In this document: piece by piece, positions 11,644 through 20,307 of the stretch
Numbering within the stretch: the stretch's first letter is position 1
Layout of the letters: each line of letters starts with the position of its first letter
Source of the DNA: Collinsella sp.
GTDB lineage: Bacteria; Actinomycetota; Coriobacteriia; Coriobacteriales; Coriobacteriaceae
DNA length: 64,000 nt
Reading direction: 5' to 3'
Assembly: GCA_019414325.1 (NCBI GenBank)
Contig: DXMG01000002.1
Location: forward strand, 1 to 64,000
The notes under the pieces: generated by a model
Database searches by the model: none
Told to the model about the DNA's origin: nothing
What the model saw: only the letters and a program-made list of their open reading frames with translations
Translations under genes and position numbers: made by a program

Positions 11644-12119
11644 TAGGCTTCACCTCCGTACGAATTAGCAGAGTTTGCGAGGGTCTCCTGCGCGATGCGC
11701 AACTGCGTCTTGACGGAAATGTCACGACGCTCGCCGCGGGCCTCGAGCACCAGGCCGCCCACGATAGACGGGTCGACCTGCTCGATAAGGAATACCTTGC
11801 GGCCGAAGTCCTGCTCGCATTTCTTAGTGATGGTTTGACGCAGCTCGTCGTCGAGCGGGATCGCCGTGGTGACGGTCACGCCCACTACATCCTCGTCTTC
11901 CTCGGCAACATACTTAAAGGCAGCTGCCACCTTGGGAAGAAGGTCGAGCTGGTCGCGCTTGGACATGGTGTCGAGCACGGCGATGATCTCGGGGCTGGCA
12001 GAAGCCAGGCGCTCGATCATCTCGAGGTCCTCGAACACATGGTTCTCGGCCTTAGCGGCTTCCAGAAGGGAGCGCGCGTAGGTCTCGAGCACCTTGTCCT
12101 GATAGCGGCTAGTCGGCAT
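11643..12119 (-). CDS. atpH: ATP synthase F1 delta subunit
   Basis: Delta (OSCP) subunit linking F1 to the peripheral stalk. At 158 aa it is a little shorter than the usual 175-180. The N-terminal helical domain ([15 protein letters not shown]) and the C-terminal signature ([26 protein letters not shown]) are visible. Its start overlaps the end of atpF by 11 nt. Confidence 0.93.
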   Translation of the reverse strand: MPTSRYQDKVLETYARSLLEAAKAENHVFEDLEMIERLASASPEIIAVLDTMSKRDQLDLLPKVAAAFKYVAEEDEDVVGVTVTTAIPLDDELRQTITKKCEQDFGRKVFLIEQVDPSIVGGLVLEARGERRDISVKTQLRIAQETLANSANSYGGEA

Positions 12120-12711
12120 TCAGGCTACCTGCTTCCTGGATGTAGCGCTCGATGAGCTTCTTCTGCTCGGCCTCGTCCTCGAGTGCCTCGCCCACGATCT
12201 TGGTGGCGACGGCAACGGACAGGTCGGCGATGGAGCTCGCGGCACCGGCGTAGATGGACTTGCGCTCGTCCTCGACGGTCGTATGGGCCTTGGCGATGAT
12301 CTCCTCGGCCTCCTTGTGAGCAGCCTCGATGATACGGGCGCGCTCGGACTCGGCGTCCTTACGGGCCTCGAGAACGATGTCGGCAGCCTGACGACGGGCG
12401 TCGGTGACGATCGAGTCGGACTCAGCGCGCTTGGCGATAGCCTCCTGCTTGGTCTTCTCGGCCTCGTCGAGGCTCTCCTCGATCTTCTTGCCGCGCTCCT
12501 CCATGGTTTTCATGATGCCCGGCAGGGCGACCTTGGCCAGCACGATCCAGATGATCAGGAAGGCGATAAGCGCCGGGATGAACTCCGCCATCTTAGGGAT
12601 GAGGATGTCCGCACCGGCAGCGCCGTCCTCAGCGAACGCGGAAACCGGCATGAGCAGCGCGGCCGCGGACGCGGAGAGTGCGATCGCGCTCTTCTGGGAT
12701 GAAAGATTCAT
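12109..12711 (-). CDS. atpF: ATP synthase F0 b subunit with N-terminal extension
   Basis: Peripheral-stalk subunit of 200 aa: one membrane helix (FIPALIAFLIIWIVLAKVALPG, here about 38-58) and a long charged coiled coil. Unusually, the membrane helix is preceded by about 29 residues that look like a cleavable signal peptide (hydrophobic core IALSASAAALLMPVSAFA followed by ED). Most b subunits start directly with the membrane helix. Either the extension is removed or it forms a second membrane pass. Confidence is high for identity, low for what the extension does. Confidence 0.94.
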   Translation of the reverse strand: MNLSSQKSAIALSASAAALLMPVSAFAEDGAAGADILIPKMAEFIPALIAFLIIWIVLAKVALPGIMKTMEERGKKIEESLDEAEKTKQEAIAKRAESDSIVTDARRQAADIVLEARKDAESERARIIEAAHKEAEEIIAKAHTTVEDERKSIYAGAASSIADLSVAVATKIVGEALEDEAEQKKLIERYIQEAGSLNAD

Positions 12712-12726
12712 ACTTGACGCTCCGTG

Positions 12727-12921
12727 CTATTTAACGATCAGCGCGACAACGAAGCCGATCAGAGCCAGAGCCTCGCCGAAGGCGGAGCCCATGATGAAGA
12801 CGGTGAACACGCGGCCCTGGACCTCAGGCTGACGGGCCATAGCACCCGTAGCACCCAGAGCAGACAGGCCGATAGCAAGACCAGCGCCGATAACACCGAG
12901 ACCGTAACCGATAACTCCCAC
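12727..12921 (-). CDS. atpE: ATP synthase F0 c subunit
   Basis: Proteolipid of the rotor ring, 64 aa, shorter than the usual 70-85 because helix 1 begins almost at the start codon. The loop RQPE is conserved and the ion-carrying carboxylate is the Glu in GEALALIG of helix 2. Helix 1 has no Gln at the Na+-ligand position and the Glu is followed by Ala rather than Ser/Thr, which points to H+ rather than Na+. The start is GTG with a strong AAGGAGG 6 nt before it, as expected for the most highly translated subunit. Confidence 0.95.
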   Translation of the reverse strand: MGVIGYGLGVIGAGLAIGLSALGATGAMARQPEVQGRVFTVFIMGSAFGEALALIGFVVALIVK

Positions 12922-13045
12922 GATTCCTCCTTTGTCGTGCGTGTCTTATTTCACGCAGGATAACCTTTTTATAACTGCCGGGCTCCATGGGTACGGGCAC
13001 CGGCGGTTTAACGAATTGCCTTACCTTTAAGGCGCGAACGGAAGA

Positions 13046-13849
13046 CTACTCCTCCTCCGCGACCTCCTCTGCCTCGGAGACATACACGGCGGTAAGGACC
13101 GTGAAGACGTAAGCCTGGATGGCGCCGACCACAAGCTCGATCGCATAGATCAGGATGAGGATGGCAAGCCAGGCCAGCGAAGGCAGGGCGCCGACGGCGT
13201 GGGCCGCGGAAACCTGCTGAAGCAGCGGCTGCATGAACATGCTCGCCATGATGGCGAACGAGCCCATGACCACGTGTCCTGCGAACATGTTGCAGAACAG
13301 ACGGACGGCGAGCGTGATGAGGCGCAGGAAGGTCGAGAAAAGCTCGACGACCCACACGAGCACGTTCATCGGGAAGCTCACGCCCTGCGGGGCGAGGCTC
13401 TTGATGTAGCCAATCACGCCGTGAGCCTTGCATCCGTAGTAGATGAAGTACACGAAGGCGAAGATGGCGAGCGCGGCGGTGGAGCCGATTGCGCCGGTGC
13501 CGGGCTTCATTCCCGGGATCAGGCCGATCATGTTATTGATCAGGATGAACAGGAAAAGCGAGCACAGGAACGGGAAGTGCTTCTTCCAGTTCTCACCCAC
13601 GACGCCCTTGCCGATATCGTTCTCGACGTACTCGATGATGTACTCGAAACCGTTGACGAAGAAGCCCTTGGGAACCAGGGTCTGCTTCTTCTTGAACACG
13701 GCCAGGACGATCAGGAGCACGATCGTGGAGACGATCAGCCAAAACGAGTACTGCGTGATGCCGCAGCTCAGATCGCCCACGACAGGGGTGGAGCTGAACT
13801 CGCTGACCAGATGATTAATCTCATCAGGCAGCTTTTCAAAAATTTCCAC
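13046..13849 (-). CDS. atpB: ATP synthase F0 a subunit
   Basis: Membrane stator subunit of 267 aa forming the ion half-channels. The essential Arg is in LRLITLAVRLFCNMFAGH (helix 4 region) and about six hydrophobic segments are present. The initiator is GTG at 13849, with AAAGGTAA upstream. It is separated from atpE by 124 bp, the only sizeable gap in the operon. Confidence 0.95.
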   Translation of the reverse strand: MEIFEKLPDEINHLVSEFSSTPVVGDLSCGITQYSFWLIVSTIVLLIVLAVFKKKQTLVPKGFFVNGFEYIIEYVENDIGKGVVGENWKKHFPFLCSLFLFILINNMIGLIPGMKPGTGAIGSTAALAIFAFVYFIYYGCKAHGVIGYIKSLAPQGVSFPMNVLVWVVELFSTFLRLITLAVRLFCNMFAGHVVMGSFAIMASMFMQPLLQQVSAAHAVGALPSLAWLAILILIYAIELVVGAIQAYVFTVLTAVYVSEAEEVAEEE

Positions 13850-13852
13850 GAC

Positions 13853-14164
13853 TTACCTTTCGACCTCATGAGGATCTCGCAGCGCCTTGGCGACGCGAAC
13901 CGTGCAGGCGGCCATAAAGGCCACGAAGCCGATCGCCTCGCCCAGGAGGAACATGCGAAATGCCTCTCCGAACAACACAAACACAACCAAGGTAAAGACG
14001 AGCAGGGCGATTGCCGAGACCACCAGACTCACCATACCCTTGAGCATGTCCGCATTCTGCTTATCGTCAAGAACCGGCTTGAGCGTAAAGACAAAGGGAA
14101 GGAAGGCAATTGCGCCCGCGATGGCGCCTGCAACGATAGCGAGCAGATCGGCTATCTGAAACAC
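13853..14164 (-). CDS. atpI: AtpI-like small membrane protein
   Basis: A 103-aa protein with three hydrophobic segments (about 3-28, 43-66 and 74-92) and little recognisable sequence signature. Position at the head of the atp operon, 3 nt before atpB, suggests the AtpI-type assembly or Mg-handling protein. The frame is open further upstream, but the GTG at 14162-14164 has GAGG 6 nt before it, whereas the upstream part overlaps the promoter. Assignment is by context more than by sequence. Confidence 0.7.
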   Translation of the reverse strand: MFQIADLLAIVAGAIAGAIAFLPFVFTLKPVLDDKQNADMLKGMVSLVVSAIALLVFTLVVFVLFGEAFRMFLLGEAIGFVAFMAACTVRVAKALRDPHEVER

Positions 14165-14225
14165 TGGCGTCCTCACTTTCCTTTTTAACGCTTCACAGAA
14201 CAGTTCCCGCCAAACATTGGTGACT

Positions 14226-14253
14226 ATTGTACGAGCCAATCGCTAAAGTACAA
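14226..14253 (-). promoter_or_regulatory. Predicted atp operon promoter
   Basis: On the minus strand TTGTAC (14248-14253) and TACAAT (14226-14231) are separated by 16 nt, close to sigma-70-type consensus, about 60 bp before the first atp start codon. Confidence 0.65.
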
Positions 14254-14368
14254 CCGAAAAAGCATCGGTTAATACGCACCTGTTCGTTTTCTTAAGACCT
14301 TCTTTATGCCGCAGGTACGGTAATACGTTTTTCTCGAACCCTGCAGGGCAAAACGTCCGTTAACAGGA

Positions 14369-14403
14369 GTGCGCGCGGTCGCCTTTTGTTCGTCCGCGCG
14401 CAC
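14369..14403 (-). terminator. Stem-loop between upp and the atp promoter
   Basis: A perfect 10-bp stem, GTGCGCGCGG with CCGCGCGCAC, around a 15-nt loop lies 40 nt after the upp stop. There is no clear T-run after it, so it may be a weak terminator or an RNA-stability hairpin. Apart from this and the atp promoter, 14165-14445 shows nothing else. Confidence 0.5.
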
Positions 14404-14445
14404 CGTTTCTTCGTATTTGCAGCCGCGGCCGTCTTAGCCCAGCGA

Positions 14446-15093
14446 CTAGAGCGTGCCGTAGATACGGTCGCCGGCGTCGCCCAGGCCGGGAACGATGTAG
14501 GCAGCCTCGTTGAGATGGTCGTCGATGGCGCAGGTATAGATATGCACATCAGGGTCCTTCTCAGTCAGCGACTTGAGGCCCTCGGGGGCCGCGACGATGC
14601 ACAGCATGCGGATGTCCTTGACACCGCGCTCGCGCAGGTAGCTGATGGCCATCTCGGCCGAACCGCCCGTGGCGAGCATGGGGTCGACGACCAGGCAGAT
14701 GCGCTGGTCGATATCCTTGGGCATCTTGCAGTAATACTCGTGCGGCTCGTGGGTGACCTCGTCGCGCTCCATGCCGATGTGGCCCACGCGAGCGGAGGGC
14801 ACCAGGTCGAGGATGCCGTCGACCATGCCAAGGCCCGCACGCAGGATGGGCACGATGGCGAGTTTCTTGCCGGCAAGCTGTTTGAACGTGGCGGTAGTGA
14901 TGGGGGTCTCGACCTCGACGTCTTCCATAGGCAGGTCGCGCATGGCCTCGTAGCCGTCAAAAAGCGCGAGTTCGCGCACGAGCTGACGGAACTGGTTGGT
15001 GCCGGTGTTTTTGTCGCGCAGGATCGACAGCTTGTGCTGGACGAGCGGGTGATCGACAAGCGTCACACGGGACGCATCGTAGGTGACGGTCAT
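14446..15093 (-). CDS. upp: Uracil phosphoribosyltransferase
   Basis: 215-aa pyrimidine-salvage enzyme making UMP from uracil and PRPP. The PRPP loop is [11 protein letters not shown], and the family ending [16 protein letters not shown] is intact. The ATG at 15093 ([10 protein letters not shown]) is chosen over an upstream in-frame start at 15153 because homology begins here and AAGGGG lies upstream. Confidence 0.96.
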   Translation of the reverse strand: MTVTYDASRVTLVDHPLVQHKLSILRDKNTGTNQFRQLVRELALFDGYEAMRDLPMEDVEVETPITTATFKQLAGKKLAIVPILRAGLGMVDGILDLVPSARVGHIGMERDEVTHEPHEYYCKMPKDIDQRICLVVDPMLATGGSAEMAISYLRERGVKDIRMLCIVAAPEGLKSLTEKDPDVHIYTCAIDDHLNEAAYIVPGLGDAGDRIYGTL

Positions 15094-15216
15094 GGATTGA
15101 TTGCCCCTTTCGTTGCGGCCGCAAAACGGCCTTGCTGACAAGGCGTGCAGCAATGTTGCCGCCGCACGCCATGCATTAGTTTAGCGGTTTGTTGTATCGA
15201 GCAGCCCATCGCAGCC

Positions 15217-16758
15217 CTACTGTGAGGTGCTGAGCGAGCGCCTGACTGCATCACGCCAGCCCGCAAGGTTTTGCTCGCGGCGCTCGGCGGACATGTGGGG
15301 AAGGAAGGTCCTAACGATCTGGGCATTTTGCTCCAGCTCCTCCAGGTCTTCCCAATAGCCGACGGCAAGACCCGCCAAGTACGCGGCACCGATTGCCGTG
15401 GTCTCCACCGTCTCGCATTGCAGCACGGGGATATCCAGCAGGTCGGCCTGGAATTGCATGATGAACTCGTTGCGCGAGGCACCGCCATCGACAGACAGAC
15501 GCTCAATCGAAAGCCCCACGTCCTGCTCCATGGCGCGCAGCACGTCGTAGCTCTGATATGCCATGGATTCGCAGGCGGCACGTACGATGGTCGCACGGCT
15601 CGAGGCGCCGGTCAGACCGCACACGATACCGCGGGCATGCGGGTCCCACCAGGGAGCACCCAAACCTGCAAAGGCGGGAACGAAGTAGCAGCCCTCGTTG
15701 TCGCTAATCGAAGCGGCGAGTTGTGCCGACTCGCTCACGCTCGAGATGATGCCCATGTTGTTGCGAAGCCAGTTCATCGTTGAACCGGCGGCAAAAATAG
15801 AGCCCTCGAGCGCATAGCTGACTTTGCCGTCCGCAGCGATACCGATGGTGGAGACCAGGCCATTCTTGGATTCGACGATCTCGTCACCGGTGTTCATGAG
15901 CATAAAGCAGCCCGTGCCATAGGTGTTTTTGGTCTGGCCGGGATAGAAGCAGCAGTGGCCGAACAGCGATGCCTGCTGGTCGCCCGCCACGCCCATGATG
16001 GGCGGCATGTTGGTCATGATGTCGCTCGCGACGCGGCCGTAGTCGCCCGAGCTCCAGCGAACCTCGGGCATCATGGAACGTGGAACGTCAAAGAGCGCCA
16101 GCAGGTCGTCGTCCCAATCGAGCGTATGGATATTAAAGAGTGCCGTGCGGCTGGCATTGGTGTAGTCGGTGGCAAAGACCTGGCCGCCGGTGAGGTTGTA
16201 GATGAGCCAGGTGTCGATGGTGCCAAACATGAGGTCGCCCGCCGCCGCGCTCTCGCGTGCGCCGTCGACGTTGTCGAGAATCCACTGCACCTTGGAGGCC
16301 GAGAAATACGGGTCAAGCGTAAGTCCCGTGCGGGAGCGCACCAGCTCCTCGCAACCCTGTTCAACCAACGCGTCGATCGCCGGCGCGGTACGACGGCACT
16401 GCCATACGATGGCGTTATAGATGGGCTGGCCGCTCACGCGGTCCCAGACCACCGTGGTCTCGCGCTGGTTGGAGATGCCGATGGCGGCGATGCGATCGGA
16501 ATGGATGCCGCTCTTAAACTGAACCTCCATCATCACGCCGATCTGGCTGGCAAGCACCTCCGTGGGATCCTGCTCCACCCAGCCGGGGCGCGGGAAGCTG
16601 GTTTTGACGCTACGACGCGCCTGGGCAACGATGCAGCCGTATTCGTCGACAATGGCCGCGAGTACCGAGGTAGTGCCGCAGTCGAGCGCCATGATGTAGG
16701 AACCGCCAAAGTTAAACGAGGCATCTTCCATGCCCAGGCTGCCCAGATTCAACGACAT
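15217..16758 (-). CDS. glpK: Glycerol kinase
   Basis: FGGY-family kinase, 513 aa, phosphorylating glycerol to glycerol 3-phosphate. It has the N-terminal ATPase loop LDCGTTSV, the substrate region including VWQCRRTAP, and GVAGDQQASLFGH plus KNTYGTGCF. A short N-terminal extension (about 20 aa) precedes the first strand. No glycerol facilitator or GlpD is adjacent; it sits between tsaC and upp, 13 nt after tsaC, and probably shares its transcript. Confidence 0.93.
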   Translation of the reverse strand: MSLNLGSLGMEDASFNFGGSYIMALDCGTTSVLAAIVDEYGCIVAQARRSVKTSFPRPGWVEQDPTEVLASQIGVMMEVQFKSGIHSDRIAAIGISNQRETTVVWDRVSGQPIYNAIVWQCRRTAPAIDALVEQGCEELVRSRTGLTLDPYFSASKVQWILDNVDGARESAAAGDLMFGTIDTWLIYNLTGGQVFATDYTNASRTALFNIHTLDWDDDLLALFDVPRSMMPEVRWSSGDYGRVASDIMTNMPPIMGVAGDQQASLFGHCCFYPGQTKNTYGTGCFMLMNTGDEIVESKNGLVSTIGIAADGKVSYALEGSIFAAGSTMNWLRNNMGIISSVSESAQLAASISDNEGCYFVPAFAGLGAPWWDPHARGIVCGLTGASSRATIVRAACESMAYQSYDVLRAMEQDVGLSIERLSVDGGASRNEFIMQFQADLLDIPVLQCETVETTAIGAAYLAGLAVGYWEDLEELEQNAQIVRTFLPHMSAERREQNLAGWRDAVRRSLSTSQ

Positions 16759-16771
16759 CGCTTACACCCTT

Positions 16772-17515
16772 CTATTGCATCGGGTCGGACAGGACCCGCT
16801 CGATCTCTGATGCGGGAAGTGCGCCTTGGCGCAGGATCTGGAGCCCGCCGTGCTGGAACGACACGATGGTCGAGGCGTCGCGACACGGGGTCTCACCGGC
16901 GTCGACGGCAACATCGACCCCCTCCAGGATGCGACCCTCGACGGCGGCAAAGCTTGCCGGCGAAGGCGCGCCGTGCGTGTTGGCGCTCGTGCAGGCAAGG
17001 GGACTGCCGCAGGCGCGGATGAGCGCTTGGACCACGGGAGAGGCCGAAGCGCGCAGGGCCACGGTGTCGTCGGCAGCGCGCATAAAGGTCGGCACGCAGG
17101 GGGCTGCCTTGACCACGATAGTCAGGGCTCCCGGCCAGCATCGTCGCGCGAGTACGCGGGCATCTTCCGGGATATCCACGCCATAGCGGTCGAGTGCTTC
17201 GACGCCATCGACCAGCCAAGCGACGGTTTGCGTGAGCTCACGTTGCTTGAGAGTGAAGATACGGCGATAGCCGGTGCCGAGCGCAGGAACTGCGGCGCCA
17301 TTGACGGCAGCCTGCGGATCGCGCGGCCACGATGGGAATTCGCTTGTATCTTGGGGCACGGCGCCCGAGAAGGCGTTGACTGCCACGGCGACACCGTAGA
17401 CGGTCTCGGTCGGAATCAAGGCCAGGCCGCCGCGGCCGAGCACCTCGGCCGTGCGCTCGACGGCAAGCCGATGCGGCTCGCGCGTTCCCTCGTATACCCG
17501 ATAGACCGTCTGCAT
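16772..17515 (-). CDS. tsaC: L-threonylcarbamoyladenylate synthase (Sua5/YrdC family)
   Basis: 247 aa, forms threonylcarbamoyl-AMP from threonine, bicarbonate and ATP for t6A modification of tRNA. IPTETVYGVAV and FTLKQRELTQTVAW carry the substrate loop, WPGALTIVV and ACTSANTHGAPSP are typical. About 30 residues are inserted between the ETVYG loop and the KQR motif compared with short YrdC proteins. It lies in the conserved prfA-prmC-tsaC neighbourhood, here interrupted by a toxin-antitoxin pair. Confidence 0.9.
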   Translation of the reverse strand: MQTVYRVYEGTREPHRLAVERTAEVLGRGGLALIPTETVYGVAVAVNAFSGAVPQDTSEFPSWPRDPQAAVNGAAVPALGTGYRRIFTLKQRELTQTVAWLVDGVEALDRYGVDIPEDARVLARRCWPGALTIVVKAAPCVPTFMRAADDTVALRASASPVVQALIRACGSPLACTSANTHGAPSPASFAAVEGRILEGVDVAVDAGETPCRDASTIVSFQHGGLQILRQGALPASEIERVLSDPMQ

Positions 17516-17663
17516 GTGTATGCCAGCCCCTTACGCTCCGGTGCAAGTTTGTTTACTGTGGGGCATTCTCGCACGAAACATTCAACCTATTTGCCCAGAG
17601 CGCATGTTGGTTTGGTGAGCGGCTCTAGTAGTCGGTGAAAGTGAGGGGGTTAATTGAAGATTT

Positions 17664-17966
17664 TTAGCGCGCAAGCGTAACGGTACGATCGGGAAACTCG
17701 ATGCTTGCAACCAGTTTTCCGCCGAGGCTCTCTGCGTACCTGCTCAGCGTGTCGAGCCTCATCGAACCCAACTCCCCACGCTCGAGCTCGGATACACGTT
17801 TTTGAGAAACGCCCATCGACTGGGCGACCGACGCCTGTGTTAGATCTTTTAACCTGCGAATCTGAGCAAGCTTATAGGCTTCGATACGATCGCGAGTCCT
17901 CTCCTGCTCGGCGGTAATGGAGTCGCGTGTTATCCCGCGAGATTCCATATACTCATGCAGTTCCAT
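17664..17966 (-). CDS. HTH-type antitoxin, HigA-like
   Basis: 100-aa XRE-type helix-turn-helix protein (HTH about 42-90: LTQASVAQSMGVSQKRVSELERG). It follows the toxin gene and overlaps it by 14 nt, the toxin-first order seen in HigBA modules. It should neutralise the toxin and repress the shared promoter, whose -10 region carries a palindrome. The C-terminal strand (SIEFPDRTV) is typical of this antitoxin group. Confidence 0.82.
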   Translation of the reverse strand: MELHEYMESRGITRDSITAEQERTRDRIEAYKLAQIRRLKDLTQASVAQSMGVSQKRVSELERGELGSMRLDTLSRYAESLGGKLVASIEFPDRTVTLAR

Positions 17967-18348
17967 CTCGATCGAGCCTCCTTACGTGGCGACGGTATAT
18001 TTGCTCGGCCCTTGGAATGTTGATCGCATACCAACCGTTCCATTTTGCCCTTGACGATCCCGCTCGCGACTTATCACCCGCCAATAGCAATACCGCCTGG
18101 CGCTTGGGGTCAAAGGCGAAGAGGATGCGAATCACCTGCCCACCACACGACGTCACTCTCAGCTCCTTTAAATGATGAAGCTTCGAGCCCTTTACGCGGT
18201 CAACCAGCGGACGACCAAGGCTGGGACCTTCCTTCTCGAGCACCAAAAGGTCTGCATAAATCTGCTTCAGCGTAGCTTCATCCTGCTCATCAAGCCAAGG
18301 TTCAATGTAATCAAGCACGATACGGTACCGATGCAGCTGATTTGACAT
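17953..18348 (-). CDS. RelE/HigB-type toxin (phage Gp49-like family)
   Basis: 131-aa protein with the Gp49/HigB-like layout: PLVDRVKGSKLHHLKELRV, then RILFAFDPKRQAVLLLAGDK, typical of ribosome-dependent mRNA interferases. Basic residues (Lys, His, Arg) cluster in the expected active-site strands. It is first gene of a two-gene module inserted between prmC and tsaC. Activity is inferred from family and context. Confidence 0.8.
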   Translation of the reverse strand: MSNQLHRYRIVLDYIEPWLDEQDEATLKQIYADLLVLEKEGPSLGRPLVDRVKGSKLHHLKELRVTSCGGQVIRILFAFDPKRQAVLLLAGDKSRAGSSRAKWNGWYAINIPRAEQIYRRHVRRLDRDGTA

Positions 18349-18357
18349 ACCTTTCTC

Positions 18358-18390
18358 CTTCTATAGTAGAAGTTTTACGGTATATTGCAA
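18358..18390 (-). promoter_or_regulatory. Promoter and candidate operator of the toxin-antitoxin pair
   Basis: On the minus strand TTGCAA (18385-18390) and TACTAT (18363-18368) are 16 nt apart. The -10 lies inside the perfect palindrome CTTCTA-TAG-TAGAAG (18358-18372), which would let the antitoxin block RNA polymerase. Confidence 0.65.
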
Positions 18391-18423
18391 GGACAAACTT
18401 GCGCAAATGTCTATTTATTCAGC

Positions 18424-19674
18424 TTAAATACGCTGTTTGGGCTCGGTGACGATGGCTCGAACGATGCGGGGACGATCGGTGAGGTCGTGGACGATACGCA
18501 CGTCCGAAAGGCCTGCCTGGCGACAGAGCTCGGCCGCGGCATCGAGGGCGCCCTCGTAGAGCTCGCAGGCAAACAGGCCGCCGGCGCGCAGCATGTAAGG
18601 CGCCGCATTGAGCAGGCGGCGGAAGATGTCCAGGCCGTCGGCACCGCCCTCGAGCGCCAAGTCGGGCTCAAAGTCCTTGACCTCGTGCGGCAGCGAGCGC
18701 ATGACGCCGGTCGGGATGTAGGGCGGGTTGGAAACGAGCACGTCGAAGGTGCCCCACTCTTCGCGGGGAATGGAGCTCACCAGGTTGGTGAGACTAAAGG
18801 CAACCTCATCTGCCGTGAGGCCGAGCGCGTCGCGGTTTTTGGTGGCCAGATCGATGGCGCGCGGCTCGATATCGGTGGCGGTGCAGGTAACGTGGCCGCG
18901 GCGCTCCCAGGCAAGGGAGAGCGAGATGCAACCCGTGCCGCAGCCGACCTCGAGAACGCGGGCGATACGGGTCTCGGCTGGGGCAGGCGCAGCGGCATCC
19001 TGAGCCGAAGCCGTCTCCTGGCCGGCACCCTCGATGGCGATGCCGTATTCGTCGAGCTCGGGCTCGGCGGCTTCCGCGGCTTCGGCTTCTGCTGCCTGCG
19101 CGGCGGCTTCCTCGGCCTCGCGGTCGGCCAGCTCCTCGGCATAGGCGCGGCTGCCCAATACGTCGCCGCCTAGCGCCGCCTCATCGGCAGCCGTCAGGTT
19201 AGCGGCACGGCGCTCGGCGGCCGCGCGTTCGTCTGCCAGCGCGGCCTCGGCCTTGCGTGCCTCCTCGACCTCATCGTTCCAAGGCAGCTCCACGCGCTGA
19301 CGGGCAGCAGCCTCGGGGCTCAGCACCTCGGCATCCAGATAATTGAGGACTTCCTCGACGAGCATCTCGGTCTCGGGGCGCGGAATGAGCACACCGGGGG
19401 CGCACGCGACGTCGATCATGCGAAACTGCGTGCTGCCCGTGATGTATTGCAGCGGCTCGCCCTTAGCGCGGCGGACAACGGCCGCATGCATGGTCTCGAG
19501 CTGGGACGCGTTAAGCGTCTCGTCCATACGCATATATAGGTCAATACGCGCCAGGCCCGTGGCGGCGCACAGCAGCCACTCGGCAGAAAGACGGGGGTGC
19601 TCCTCGCCGCGCTCGGCCAGGTACTCCTTGGTCCACTCGAGACAACGCTTGATGGTCCAAATCTCGTTTGCCAT
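18424..19674 (-). CDS. prmC: Release factor glutamine N5-methyltransferase with an Ala/Glu-rich insertion
   Basis: PrmC/HemK, methylating the GGQ glutamine of release factors using SAM. The N-terminal helical domain spans about 1-115 (EWLLCAATGLARIDLY), the Rossmann domain starts at VLEVGCGTGCISL near 232, and the catalytic NPPY is in VSNPPYIPTGV. At 416 aa it is about 130 longer than usual, because about 110 residues rich in Ala and Glu (for example EEAAAQAAEAEAAEAAEP) are inserted between the two domains. The start at 19674 has GGGAGG just before it; an upstream in-frame start at 19749 is less likely. prfA, its substrate gene, is upstream. Confidence 0.9.
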   Translation of the reverse strand: MANEIWTIKRCLEWTKEYLAERGEEHPRLSAEWLLCAATGLARIDLYMRMDETLNASQLETMHAAVVRRAKGEPLQYITGSTQFRMIDVACAPGVLIPRPETEMLVEEVLNYLDAEVLSPEAAARQRVELPWNDEVEEARKAEAALADERAAAERRAANLTAADEAALGGDVLGSRAYAEELADREAEEAAAQAAEAEAAEAAEPELDEYGIAIEGAGQETASAQDAAAPAPAETRIARVLEVGCGTGCISLSLAWERRGHVTCTATDIEPRAIDLATKNRDALGLTADEVAFSLTNLVSSIPREEWGTFDVLVSNPPYIPTGVMRSLPHEVKDFEPDLALEGGADGLDIFRRLLNAAPYMLRAGGLFACELYEGALDAAAELCRQAGLSDVRIVHDLTDRPRIVRAIVTEPKQRI

Positions 19675-19689
19675 GGGGCCCTCCCCTCT

Positions 19690-20100
19690 TAAGCGCCGGA
19701 CGGCGCGCGAATGTCGGAGCAGATTGTACGCGAGGCCAGCGCTTGGCAAGGGACGATTGAAGACGATTATCGAGAATCAGCCCAGATTTTTGCTTGGAAC
19801 CTGCCTGAAATGTTCATTCATCGACGTCTAAATCTGCATCCGTCAAGCTTTTGGCAAAGTTGCCCCAAAACTGACCAATATCTAACCAAGAACTTGCCAA
19901 ATCACTTGACGCGCGACGCATCAAAAAATGCACTGCGACTTCTTGAACGATTTTTTGAGCATTATTTTCAATAGCAGATAAATGCCGCTAATTTCTTTGA
20001 GCAGGTAGCCGGCTTCATGGCCATCAAAGCCGATTGAATAACATCTCAAAGCAATGTGCCCAACCTAGTCATTTAAGAACGTCCCCAATGACTACCTCTA
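19690..20100. other. AT-rich gap between prmC and prfA
   Basis: About 400 bp, clearly lower in GC than its neighbours, with no convincing gene. The longest plus-strand frame (19711-19974) lacks a ribosome site and any recognisable domain. An imperfect inverted repeat pairs 19841-19861 (CGTCAAG..TTGGCAA) with 19891-19911. Its right end carries GTCCCCAATGACTACC, a sequence also found next to the other structured elements. Confidence 0.5.
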
Positions 20101-20105
20101 AGGCG

Positions 20106-20307
20106 CCGCAGGTTGAGCATACCGCATCCGGAGCAAGGCAGCGCCGCAGGTAGAGGACGGACAGCGAGCGGGTCGCATTTGAGACAAGGTGACGTGAAAC
20201 GAAAGGGCGCTGACCTTCTGGTCGCGCCCTTGAAGTTGAACGTCAGATTGTCCAAATGCGGCCCGCGCAGCGTCGGCTGGTCCGCCGTTCGGTAGAACGG
20301 CGGAACC
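20106..20307 (-). repeat. Structured intergenic element, copy B
   Basis: Second copy of the element at 4493. The long-range stem pairs 20168-20187 (GCGGGTCGCATTTGAGACAA) with 20248-20266, different in sequence from copy A but still paired. The inner hairpin 20203-20231 keeps the TGACCTTCTGGTC tip, and the closing hairpin 20279-20307 (CCGCCGTT with AACGGCGG) touches the prfA stop codon. This copy has an extra 5' section in which GCGCCGCAGGT occurs twice. Confidence 0.82.

Noticed and set aside
12922..13045. Possible missing gene between atpB and atpE
   Set aside because: Only 124 bp with no start/ribosome-site pair; looks like an intercistronic spacer.
19711..19974. 87-codon plus-strand frame in the AT-rich gap
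   Set aside because: No ribosome-binding site, no domain, overlaps an inverted repeat.
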